From: SbD1 sp039679945
GTDB taxonomy: Bacteria; Desulfobacterota; Syntrophobacteria; Syntrophobacterales; Syntrophobacteraceae
DNA: 64,000 bases
Assembly (NCBI GenBank): GCA_039679945.1
Contig: JBDKTY010000079.1
Span: 1-64,000, forward strand
Direction: 5' to 3'
Both the position numbers and the translations under genes were made by a program. Each line of letters begins with the position of its first letter. Position 1 is the first letter of the stretch. Positions 46,821 through 54,787 of the stretch are shown piece after piece. The notes below the pieces were generated by a model, which saw nothing but the letters and a program-made list of their open reading frames with translations, did not search any database and was not told the DNA's origin.

Positions 46821-47900
46821 ATGAAGATACTGTGCATCGGAGACGCGATGATTCCGGGCGAGAATTTCAGGAACGCCTGCGAGGAACTGGCAGTAAAACA
46901 AAAGGAAATTACCGTCCTGGACTGGGAAAGCGACCCCGTTAATCTGCAGAATCGTCGCATGGCTATCGAGAAGAAGGGACCGGACGCGGAACCCGTGCTG
47001 CCCATAATCCAAAATGCCGACAAGAGCACCGAGATGCTCCTGGTCCTTTATGCTCCGGTTCCGGCCGGCGCGCTGGACGCTATCCCGGGGCTGCGCCTCG
47101 TGGGGGCCGCGCGCGCGGGTCAGGAAAACCTGGACGTGGCGGCGGCTACCCAGCGGGGAATCATCGTTCACAACATCATGGGACGAAATGCCCAGGCGGT
47201 CTCCGATTTTGCCATCGGACTGCTTTTCGCCGAAGCACGCAACATTGCGAGGGCGCACCATGGAATAAAACAGGGGACCTGGCGAAAGAAGTTCGTGAAC
47301 TCCGAGTTCATTCCGGAGGTCATGGGCAAAACGCTCGGGCTTGTCGGTTTCGGCTATATCGGGAGGCTTGTCGCCCAGAAACTGGCGGGGTTCAAACTCA
47401 AAGTCCTCGTATACGATCCTTTTCTTCCCGAGGAAGCGATCACCGGCTATGGCGCCGTCAAAGTCACCAAGGAAGAACTTTTCAAACAGGCGGATTTTGT
47501 CTCTATCCACGCAAGACTCACCGAAGACACCAGGGGCCTGATTGGCAGGGAAGTGCTGAGCCTCATGAAGCCGACGGCCATTCTGGTCAATACCGCCAGG
47601 GCGGGACTGATCGACGACGATGCGCTCTATGAAGCCCTGAAAGAAAAGCGGATCGGCGGCGCCGCCCTGGATGTGCACACATCGGAACCCCTGGGGGAAA
47701 ACAGCAGGTGGCTCGAACTGGACAACATCACGTTGACCACCCATATCGCGGGGACGACCGCCGAGGCGTTGAGCAATTCTCCCTATCTTCTCGTAAGAGA
47801 TGTCAATAAGCTCCTGGCGGGAGGATCGCCTCAGTTCATTCTCAACCCCGAGGTCCTTGAGCATCCCAAGGCGAAAGCATGGTTATCCTCGCTGAGGTAG
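46821..47900 (+). CDS. D-isomer-specific 2-hydroxyacid dehydrogenase
   Basis: 359 residues. The NAD-binding motif GFGYIGRLVAQKLAG begins near residue 176. The catalytic triad is visible: Arg in NTARAGLIDDDAL, Glu in DVHTSEPLGE and His in TTHIAGTTAEAL. The N-terminal domain has GDAMIPGENF and LRLVGAARAGQENLDV. It should interconvert a 2-hydroxyacid and a 2-oxoacid with NAD(P)H, probably an early step on the imported sugar acid. It follows the permease by 75 bp with AAAAGGAAATCGGCC upstream of the ATG. Confidence 0.87.
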   Translation: MKILCIGDAMIPGENFRNACEELAVKQKEITVLDWESDPVNLQNRRMAIEKKGPDAEPVLPIIQNADKSTEMLLVLYAPVPAGALDAIPGLRLVGAARAGQENLDVAAATQRGIIVHNIMGRNAQAVSDFAIGLLFAEARNIARAHHGIKQGTWRKKFVNSEFIPEVMGKTLGLVGFGYIGRLVAQKLAGFKLKVLVYDPFLPEEAITGYGAVKVTKEELFKQADFVSIHARLTEDTRGLIGREVLSLMKPTAILVNTARAGLIDDDALYEALKEKRIGGAALDVHTSEPLGENSRWLELDNITLTTHIAGTTAEALSNSPYLLVRDVNKLLAGGSPQFILNPEVLEHPKAKAWLSSLR

Positions 47901-48302
47901 CGATAAGACCCGTTGATGCTTCGGTACCCGTCAGGAGACTTCTTTTCCCTCCCGGGGTACCGAGGCGCTCACTCCCGCTCGCCCCGAGCGGATTAAAGTC
48001 CGCATGCGGCGGCAAGGCGCGGGCAAGGAACAGAGGGCAAGTGCATGCGGCGTGTGGCCGTTTCCCATGCAATCAAATAGCCAAGGGCAAGGGCCAGGCT
48101 TTCCAGCCTGCCGGCGGCCAGTCACCGGCCCGTTCCACCCGCGATACCTTGCGGCGAACGGGACTGAGTACCGGCCGTTTCCGGATGACGAATGGTGGAT
48201 GCCCCAAACAGTTTTGCATCTCGTTCCTGTTGCTGACTCCGGAAGGCCGTTTCTCGAGACGCATCACGGTGTGGAACGGGACGGGAAGGCAAGGAGTATA
48301 AG
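47901..48302. other. Intergenic with degenerate REP-like sequence
   Basis: About 400 bases inside the cluster, between the dehydrogenase and aldolase genes. It has a GGTACC...GGTACC palindrome near 47928-47962 (GGTACCCGTCAGGAG...CCCGGGGTACC) and a worn CCCGTTCCACCC...GGCGAACGGGA motif near 48130-48163. No gene seen. Confidence 0.4.
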
Positions 48303-49148
48303 ATGCTGGCAAATCTCAATGAGGTTCTGATTCCGGCGAGAAAACACGGATACTGTGTGGGGGCGTTCAACATCTTCAACCTGGAATCGGTTGAAGCCGT
48401 GTACCGCGCCGCCCTGGACCTCGCTTCCCCGGTGATCTTCGCTTTCGGGGAAAAGTACATAGAGGTGGCAAACATCCGGATTGTTGCCGCGATTGTGCGG
48501 GAATTCGCCGGACGCACAACCGTGCCGATGGTGTTGCATCTCGATCACTGCAAGTCGATCGATGTCATATACAAGGCGGTCCAGGCGGGATTTACATCGG
48601 TAATGTTCGATGGTTCCCAGCTTGGTTTCGCGGAGAATCTCGCCCAAACCAAAAAGGTGGCCGATTTCGCCCATAGTGTGGATGTGACGGTCGAAGCCGA
48701 ACTGGGCTCCGTGCCGTTCGACCACGCCCAGACGGACATTCCCGAAGAGTACCTGACAAAGGTCGATGAGGCCGTGCGCTTCGTCGGGGAGACGGGAGTG
48801 GACGCACTTGCCGTGGCGGTCGGAACCGCTCACGGAGAGTACAAGGGGAGACCGAAAATATACCACGACCGGCTAAATGAAATCGCCGCGAAAGTTTCCA
48901 TCCCCCTTGTCCTTCACGGCGGTTCCGGCGTTCCCGAGGAAGACATCCTCCGTGCCGTCAGGACCGGTATCTCCAAAATCAACGTCAATACGCAGGTATC
49001 CAACGCCGCGGTTGCCCGCCTGAAAACACTCTGCGCAAAAGAAAAACCGGGGCACCTCTCCGATTTGCTTCGGGAAGCCGAAGGGGCGATGGTCGAGGAA
49101 GTGATGTCATTTATCCGGATTTTTACCAGGGTCAATGAAGCGAAGTGA
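48303..49148 (+). CDS. Class II ketose-bisphosphate aldolase (KbaY/GatY-like)
   Basis: 281 residues, the usual KbaY/GatY length. H79-L-D81-H82 gives the catalytic Asp and first zinc ligand; further zinc His residues are in GTAHGEYKG and LVLHGGSGVPEED. The phosphate site (ISKINVNTQ) is present. Such enzymes split ketose phosphates into dihydroxyacetone phosphate or a related product and an aldehyde. In this cluster it would cleave the phosphorylated product of the FGGY kinase. GGCAAGGAG precedes the ATG. Confidence 0.88.
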   Translation: MLANLNEVLIPARKHGYCVGAFNIFNLESVEAVYRAALDLASPVIFAFGEKYIEVANIRIVAAIVREFAGRTTVPMVLHLDHCKSIDVIYKAVQAGFTSVMFDGSQLGFAENLAQTKKVADFAHSVDVTVEAELGSVPFDHAQTDIPEEYLTKVDEAVRFVGETGVDALAVAVGTAHGEYKGRPKIYHDRLNEIAAKVSIPLVLHGGSGVPEEDILRAVRTGISKINVNTQVSNAAVARLKTLCAKEKPGHLSDLLREAEGAMVEEVMSFIRIFTRVNEAK

Positions 49149-49402
49149 CGCTCTGGAGGTCACTTTTCGAACTCAAAAGCGGGGAAATGATTCCCCCGTC
49201 TATCACGAGGCTCCACGAGGCTCCACGAGGCGCTCACTCGGGTGCGTGAGGACGAGCGCCCGGCGCTCGCGGCAATTGTCCCGCCTCTGGCGGGGCGCCA
49301 CCGCAATATCGAACTGAGCAGCGGAGCGGCGACAGGCCCATGGGGGGGCGAAGCTCTCCACGCTTTTAGAAAGCGTCCAGAGCTACCACCCTGAACGCGA
49401 AA
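49147..49402. repeat. Family C element, copy beside aldolase gene
   Basis: Contains the shared hairpin CGGGGAAAT...ATTCCCCCG (49180-49198), a tandem GAGGCTCCAC repeat (49206-49228), and ends GCTCTCCACGCTTTTAGAAAG then ACCACCCTGAACGCGAAAA, matching the right end at 62440-62476. It abuts the family A element on its right. The two elements together fill the gap between aldolase and kinase genes. Confidence 0.5.
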
Positions 49403-49409
49403 AAACGCC

Positions 49410-49538
49410 TTATACGGAATTGCGTTCAAGATGAATCTGCCCCGGAAGTGAAGATGTCGATGTAAATTGGCCCGTTCTACCGTTCGATATTTCAGGGCGA
49501 ACGGGGGATGTATTATCTTGAACGCGAAAAAGTATTAC
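49410..49538. repeat. Family A MITE-like element, best-preserved copy
   Basis: Left end TTATACGGAATTGCGTTC and right end GAACGCGAAAAAGTATTA; both carry the inverted GCGTTCAAGAT/ATCTTGAACGC core, over 23 bp with about six mismatches. The middle hairpin CCCGTTC...GAACGGG is intact. No open frame inside. It separates the aldolase and FGGY kinase genes. Confidence 0.7.
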
Positions 49539-49580
49539 ACCCGCAATCAGACGGCATAAGTCAGGCCGAAGGAGAAGGGC

Positions 49581-51149
49581 ATGTCCGATGTAAAGTATAT
49601 TGCGTGCATCGATGTGGGAACGACCGGCTGCCGGACGATCATCTTTTCCAGCCATGGCAAGTTGATCAGCGAGGCCTATGAAGAGTACACGAGCATTTTC
49701 CTTTCACCGACCTGGATAGATCACGATCCATCGACGTGGCTGAACGCGGTTCACAACACCCTTGGCAAGGCGCTCACCAGGTTCCCCGGGGATTCAAGCG
49801 ACATCGCGGCCATATGCGTAATCTCCCAGCGCGCCACCTTCGTGCCGGTTGATACGGACGGAACCCCCCTGGACAACGCAATCCTCTGGCAGGACAAACG
49901 CGCGACGGCCCAGGCGGACCATGTCCGGGAACGTTTGGGCGCCGAGTGTGTCTACAAGAAAACCGGGCTGCGGATCGATCCCTATTTCTCGCTCCCGAAA
50001 CTGTTGTGGATAAAGGAAAACAAACCCCAATCACTGAAAAAAGCCTTCAAGATCCTTACGGTCCACGATCTCATTATCAATTATCTCACCGGAGAGTTCA
50101 TAACCGACTGGACGCAGGCTTCGAGAACAATGCTGTTCAATATCAACGATCTCGAGTGGGATGCCGGACTCTGCGACGAATTCGATATCCCAATGGAGAT
50201 GCTGGCGAGGTCGGTCCCTCCGGGCACCATTGTGGGCGGCTTGAAAAAATCCCTTCGGACCGAGTTCAACCTGCCGCCCGATATACCCGTCGTGGCAATC
50301 GGCGGCGATCAGCAGGCCGCGGCTGTCGGCCTTGGCGTAGTCATGCCGGGACTGATGTGCGTGAACACGGGCACGGGTTCGTTTATTCTTGCCCACTCCG
50401 AGCGCCCGGCCTTCGATGAGAAGCAGCGCGTGGTCTGCACCGCGGCGGCGGTTGCCGGGAAATGGCTCATCGAAGCCGGTATCTATACTTCCGGATCGGT
50501 GTACCGCTGGTTCCGCGACAATTTCGCGATGATCGAGAACAATGCCGCCCGAGAACTGCGCATCGACACCTACGACATACTCAACAGCGAGATGAAGGAC
50601 ACGGCCCCGGGCGCCGGAGGCATTCTTCTGATCCCCCACTTCACGGGATCGGCCGCGCCCTACTGGGACCCGAAAGCGGCGGGACTCATCTTCGGGATAA
50701 CCCTCGGCCACAAGCGCTCCCAGGTCATTCGTTCCATACTCGAGGGGATATGCTTCGAGATTAACAAAAACATCCATATAATCGAGTCTCTCACGGAGGG
50801 GATCACGGAAATCCGTGTGGCCGGCGGAGCGACCCGATCCACGACTTTCAACCAGATTCAGGCCGATGTCTACGGCAAGACGGTTCTGCGCGGAATTTCC
50901 GAGCAGTCCTCCGCGCTGGGAGCCATGATCCTGACGGCGACGAGCATCGGGCTCTACCCTGACCTCGAATCGGCCCTGTCAACGGCCGTTGCATTCGATG
51001 CCCACAACAGAAGGACACCGGACGAACAGAATCATCAAATCTACGAAAAAATGCTCTCCCTGCATGACGCTCTCTATACGGCGTTGTCATCGAACGGCAT
51101 CTACGATAAGGCACGGGAGTTGAGGGACTTGCTCGCGGCAAAGCAGTAG
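49581..51149 (+). CDS. FGGY-family carbohydrate kinase
   Basis: 522 residues. N-terminal ATPase motif CIDVGTTGCRTIIFSSHGK, substrate-domain segments PTWIDHDPSTW and ILWQDKRA, the nucleotide site GIGGDQQAAAVGLG-like (AIGGDQQAAAVGLGVVMPGL) and the C-terminal VAGGATRSTTFNQIQADVYG are all present. It resembles glycerol/xylulose-type kinases and phosphorylates a sugar, polyol or sugar acid. The exact substrate cannot be read. GAAGGAGAAGGGC precedes the ATG. It probably supplies the phosphorylated substrate for the aldolase. Confidence 0.88.
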   Translation: MSDVKYIACIDVGTTGCRTIIFSSHGKLISEAYEEYTSIFLSPTWIDHDPSTWLNAVHNTLGKALTRFPGDSSDIAAICVISQRATFVPVDTDGTPLDNAILWQDKRATAQADHVRERLGAECVYKKTGLRIDPYFSLPKLLWIKENKPQSLKKAFKILTVHDLIINYLTGEFITDWTQASRTMLFNINDLEWDAGLCDEFDIPMEMLARSVPPGTIVGGLKKSLRTEFNLPPDIPVVAIGGDQQAAAVGLGVVMPGLMCVNTGTGSFILAHSERPAFDEKQRVVCTAAAVAGKWLIEAGIYTSGSVYRWFRDNFAMIENNAARELRIDTYDILNSEMKDTAPGAGGILLIPHFTGSAAPYWDPKAAGLIFGITLGHKRSQVIRSILEGICFEINKNIHIIESLTEGITEIRVAGGATRSTTFNQIQADVYGKTVLRGISEQSSALGAMILTATSIGLYPDLESALSTAVAFDAHNRRTPDEQNHQIYEKMLSLHDALYTALSSNGIYDKARELRDLLAAKQ

Positions 51150-51178
51150 AGTTTCAAATTCGGCGGAGAGGTGCGGGA

Positions 51179-51892
51179 GTGACTGAAATGCCTGATAACG
51201 GGCCGATGAGGCCGGCCGTGCTTTTTGATCTGGACGGAGTGCTCGTGGACTCCTTCCGGGCTCACCTTCTGAGTTGGCTCGACCTGGGAAAGGAATATGG
51301 AACGAGGGTGACCGAGGCCATATTCCCATCGACCTTCGGACGCACCTCCCTCGAGATCATCCGGGAGTTGTGGGGCCCCGGACTTTCCGAGGAAATGCTT
51401 GCCCGGATGTATCACAGGAAGGAATTACTCTTCAGGGAAAGGCTCCTGACTGATGTGCACCCGAAAGAGGGTGCCGTGGAACTGGTCGATTCTCTGAAGG
51501 AAGCGGGGTTTCTGCTTGCGGTCGGGTCGTCGGCTCCCCCCGCGAACGTAATGCTGTCGCTTGAAAGGATTGGCCGGGCGCAATCCTTCCAGGCGGTTAT
51601 CACGGGCGCCGACGTGACTATCGGAAAACCTCATCCGAGGGTATTCCTTCTTGCCGCGGAACGCGTCGGCGCTGAACCGAAAAACTGCGCGGTCATAGAG
51701 GACTCCACCGCCGGCATCGAAGCAGCCCTGTCCGCGGGAATGCGCGCCATAGCCCTCACCGGTACCAACACCGCGGAGCAGTTGGGCCATGCTCATCTCA
51801 TTGTAAATTCCCTGCGGGAGCTTTCGCCCCGAAAGATCGCGGACCTGATCCGCGGCGGGTCCGATGGAAGCCAGTTGAATGGTGGCAAATAG
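51179..51892 (+). CDS. HAD hydrolase, beta-phosphoglucomutase-like
   Basis: 237 residues from the GTG at 51179; an ATG three codons in (51188) is an equal alternative. Motif I is LFDLDGVLVDSF, motif II VGSSAPPANV, then ITIGKPHP-like VTIGKPHPRVF with the Lys, and IEDSTAGIEAALSAGMRAI as motif IV. The cap is helical. This subgroup holds sugar-phosphate phosphatases and phosphoglucomutases. It starts 30 bp after the kinase stop and should process an intermediate of the same pathway. Confidence 0.85.
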   Translation: MTEMPDNGPMRPAVLFDLDGVLVDSFRAHLLSWLDLGKEYGTRVTEAIFPSTFGRTSLEIIRELWGPGLSEEMLARMYHRKELLFRERLLTDVHPKEGAVELVDSLKEAGFLLAVGSSAPPANVMLSLERIGRAQSFQAVITGADVTIGKPHPRVFLLAAERVGAEPKNCAVIEDSTAGIEAALSAGMRAIALTGTNTAEQLGHAHLIVNSLRELSPRKIADLIRGGSDGSQLNGGK

Positions 51893-51977
51893 CATTGACA
51901 ATCAAAACATGATCACACATCCTAAAATATGAATAGTTGTGCTGGCGGATAATTATGACGGACTTGAGGGGCATGCA

Positions 51978-52745
51978 ATGTTTAATGCCGAGCGGGAAGC
52001 GCTTATTGTCGAAAGGCTCAATCGACAAGGCAGGGTCTTTGTCAATAATCTGGCCGAGGAACTCGACGTAACCCCGATGACAATACGCAGGGACCTGCAG
52101 AAACTGGAGCAGCAGGGGATACTGCAAAAGGTGCATGGCGGCGCAGTCCTCATCAGCGGATTATTGAAAGAAAGGGCTTACGACGAAAAAAAGCTCATCC
52201 GGACATCGCAGAAACGCAAGATAGCCGAAGAGGCGATGCAGTTGATAGATCCCGGAGATACCATTCTCCTCGACGCGGGCACCACAACCTTCGAAATGGC
52301 GTCCCTGCTGAAAGCGATGCCGGGTGTCCACGTAGTAACAAGTGATTTGCATATCGCCATGGAACTCTGCCACGCCGAGGGAAAGCTCTACTTCATCGGG
52401 GGAGAGATTGAAAAGGAACTCGCCCGATCGACGGGGGCTAAGGCCCGCAAGTTTCTCTCCGATATCCACGTGCAAACGGTCTTCCTCGGAATATCATCGA
52501 TCAGCGGCGATTTCATGCTCGGCTCCCATACGCTCGACAATGCGGAATTGAAGCGGAATATGCTCAAATGCGGCTCCAGGCGAGTCCTCCTGGCCGATCA
52601 GAGTAAGTTTGGAATCAGGGCGTTCGCCCAGATCGGACCGATCAATCTCGTGGATGCACTGATAACGGACATGGTTTTCAATGAGCGGGACATGAACTAT
52701 CTGGAAACGGAGAATGTCACTCTGCACCAGGTACAGTCCGATTAG
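51978..52745 (+). CDS. DeoR/GlpR family transcriptional regulator
   Basis: 255 residues. The N-terminal winged helix reads FVNNLAEELDVTPMTIRRDL then QKLEQQGILQKVHGGAV. The C-terminal ISOCOT-like sensor has LLDAGTTTFEMASLLKAM, VVTSDLHIAMEL and DQSKFGIRAFAQI. DeoR proteins repress catabolic operons and are released by phosphorylated sugars. ATG 51978 has GAGGGG upstream; the frame also starts at 51939. It probably controls this cluster, including the promoter at 45258. Confidence 0.9.
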   Translation: MFNAEREALIVERLNRQGRVFVNNLAEELDVTPMTIRRDLQKLEQQGILQKVHGGAVLISGLLKERAYDEKKLIRTSQKRKIAEEAMQLIDPGDTILLDAGTTTFEMASLLKAMPGVHVVTSDLHIAMELCHAEGKLYFIGGEIEKELARSTGAKARKFLSDIHVQTVFLGISSISGDFMLGSHTLDNAELKRNMLKCGSRRVLLADQSKFGIRAFAQIGPINLVDALITDMVFNERDMNYLETENVTLHQVQSD

Positions 52746-53116
52746 CCACCGATATCATCTGTATGCATCGCGGCTCCAGGCTCGGGGCTTGTCCGTAAAT
52801 AAGCCCTTGAGCAACCAAACGGGAGTACGGGGATACTGTTGGGTCGGGAATATTATTGATACTGTCGGAAAACCCGTGAATCGCTCGAGTACGGAACTAT
52901 AAGTAATCGATTTTACAGACCTGTAATCTGGCAAGAAACACTTTTCCGGCACTGCCGTTGTCTGGTGTAATCCAACCCCCGTCGAAAGTGCCGGCCCCGC
53001 GAGGATGCCAGATTGGCTCAACATCATCGCGGAAGAGTGACGATTTCGTGCGACAAAAGAATTTACCTTTGGAATGCCTTGTAAAATATACCGGTTCAGC
53101 CGGGAGGAGATTTACG
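52746..53116. other. Intergenic, no gene seen
   Basis: 371 bases. The stretch 52859-52915 (GTCGGAAAACCCGTG...AATCGATTTTACA) resembles 2408-2462 downstream of the MmgE/PrpD gene, perhaps a further short repeat. No gene recognised. Confidence 0.35.
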
Positions 53117-53467
53117 ATGGTCAGACAAGCTCGGGAGTTGCGATCGGAAAAGATCCAGGAGATGCGCGGCGGGAAGGGCGAAGTAAAGGTAATCCATATC
53201 CTCGAGAAAGAGGAGTTCCACAACAAGGGACGACTTTTCGCCCATAATATTCTCAAGCCCGGCACCTCGATCGGAATGCACCCGCATGAAGGGGACTTTG
53301 AGGCTTACTACGTTATCAGAGGCGAAGGTATGTTTTATGAGGATGGAGGAGTGAAAAACCCGGTCAGGCAGGGAGACCTGGGCGTGATCGAGGTGGGCAA
53401 AAGCCACGGCCTGGAGAATACAGGGACCACCGACCTGGAGGTCATTGCACTCATACTCTATGAATAG
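53117..53467 (+). CDS. Cupin-domain protein
   Basis: 116 residues. The cupin motif is GMHPHEGDFEAYYVIRGEGM (metal ligands His, His, Glu) and the second motif VRQGDLGVIEVGKSHGLENT supplies the last His. Small single cupins act as sugar isomerases, epimerases or oxygenases; here an isomerase or mutarotase role for the sugar acid pathway is plausible. GGGAGGAG precedes the ATG. It is 186 bp from the next gene. Confidence 0.82.
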   Translation: MVRQARELRSEKIQEMRGGKGEVKVIHILEKEEFHNKGRLFAHNILKPGTSIGMHPHEGDFEAYYVIRGEGMFYEDGGVKNPVRQGDLGVIEVGKSHGLENTGTTDLEVIALILYE

Positions 53468-53652
53468 GGCATGGAACAATACCGCCATGGTCGCGGATGT
53501 TGACTCGATCCGAAAGCCGGACGGCGGCATCCGGGCGTCACGTTCGTCCGCGCCTGAGCATATTCAATGGCAGCCCATGACGCCGTGAGCGGTCGCGCAA
53601 CACAACAGACCTGTCGAAAAGATCTAATGATCAACCGTGGGAGGCTCTTATC

Positions 53653-54543
53653 ATGAAAGTAGGATTTATCGGATTGGGACGCATGGGTGCCGGAATGGCA
53701 TCAAACCTGATCAAGGCCGGCCACGAGGTAACGGTTTATAACCGCTCCCCCGAAAAGGCGCACCCCTTGCGGGACCAGGGAGCAAAGACGGCAAAACGCG
53801 TCTCGGAAGCCTGCGATGGCGCGGTCGTATTCACGATGCTCGCCGATGATGGCGCAGTCGAGAATGCCGTATTCGGCGAAGATGGTATCCTTCGGCGCCT
53901 TGCCAGGGGGGCCGTCCATATTTCATCGAGCACGATCAGCGCCTCCCTGGCGGAGCGCCTCGCGGCCGCCCATGCCGAAGCGGGGCAGGGCTTTGTGTCC
54001 GCCCCGGTTTTTGGTCGCCCCGACGCCGCCGCCGCGGGTCAGTTGTATGTGGTCGCCGCGGGAACCGCCAGTGCGGTCGAAATAGCCCGCCCCCTGCTGG
54101 AAACAGTCGGGCAGAAGGTTCTCGTCGTTTCCGACAACCCGGTCCTGGCGAACTTTGTCAAGCTCAGCGGCAACTTTCTGATTGCATCGGTCATCGAGGC
54201 ACTCGGGGAGGCCATGGCGCTGGTCGGCAAAGGTGGTCTCGACCCCAGGCAATATATGGACATCCTGACTTCCATCCCGCTGTTCAATGCGCCCTTTATC
54301 AAGAACTACGGAGGACTTATCGCCGAGCGAAAATTCGAGCCGGCTGGATTCGCGGCCACTCTCGGGCAGAAAGATATCCGTCTCGCGCTTGCCGCGGCGG
54401 AGAATCTGCGCGTGCCGATGCCCCTGGCGAGCCTTCTGCGCGACCGCTTTCTGACGCTGATGGCGCACGGGGGAGAAAAGCTCGACTGGTCGGCAATCGG
54501 GCGCCTTGCCGCCAAGGACGCGGGGGAAGTCGATAAGGGCTGA
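53653..54543 (+). CDS. Beta-hydroxyacid dehydrogenase family oxidoreductase
   Basis: 296 residues. The NAD(P) motif VGFIGLGRMGAGMASNLIKA opens the protein, then VYNRSPEKA, the substrate loop VSAPVFGRPDAAAAGQLYVV and the catalytic Lys in FVKLSGNFLIASVIEALGEA, followed by the all-helical C-terminal domain. This is the 6-phosphogluconate/3-hydroxyisobutyrate dehydrogenase-like family, including tartronate semialdehyde and succinic semialdehyde reductases. It may reduce an aldehyde product of the cluster's aldolase. GGGAGG precedes the ATG. Confidence 0.88.
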   Translation: MKVGFIGLGRMGAGMASNLIKAGHEVTVYNRSPEKAHPLRDQGAKTAKRVSEACDGAVVFTMLADDGAVENAVFGEDGILRRLARGAVHISSSTISASLAERLAAAHAEAGQGFVSAPVFGRPDAAAAGQLYVVAAGTASAVEIARPLLETVGQKVLVVSDNPVLANFVKLSGNFLIASVIEALGEAMALVGKGGLDPRQYMDILTSIPLFNAPFIKNYGGLIAERKFEPAGFAATLGQKDIRLALAAAENLRVPMPLASLLRDRFLTLMAHGGEKLDWSAIGRLAAKDAGEVDKG

Positions 54544-54787
54544 GGCACCGGGGGTTCTGCGTGGAGTTGAAATGCCGCTTCCCGGTCGGTACCCGCCACG
54601 CGGATTCGAAATATCTTTCTAACCGGGGCAAACGCCGATCGGGCGCCGGCAAGCGTGGCGAGGCGCCATCAATGTGATGACGGCCTCGCTACACGCATTT
54701 GAAGATTGCCCCTGGCCGGGCCTTCCTCGCGGGTAATCACCTTCCCCTCGGAGACCTGACGATAAAACCGGACCATGGCGGCTTTGA

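Noticed and set aside
46797..47864. 355-codon frame on the - strand opposite the 2-hydroxyacid dehydrogenase
   Set aside because: The opposite strand has a complete, motif-bearing dehydrogenase; this frame is its antisense shadow.
52859..52915. Similarity between 52859-52915 and 2408-2462 as a further repeat family
   Set aside because: Similarity is patchy by eye and limited to two places, so it is not claimed as a family.
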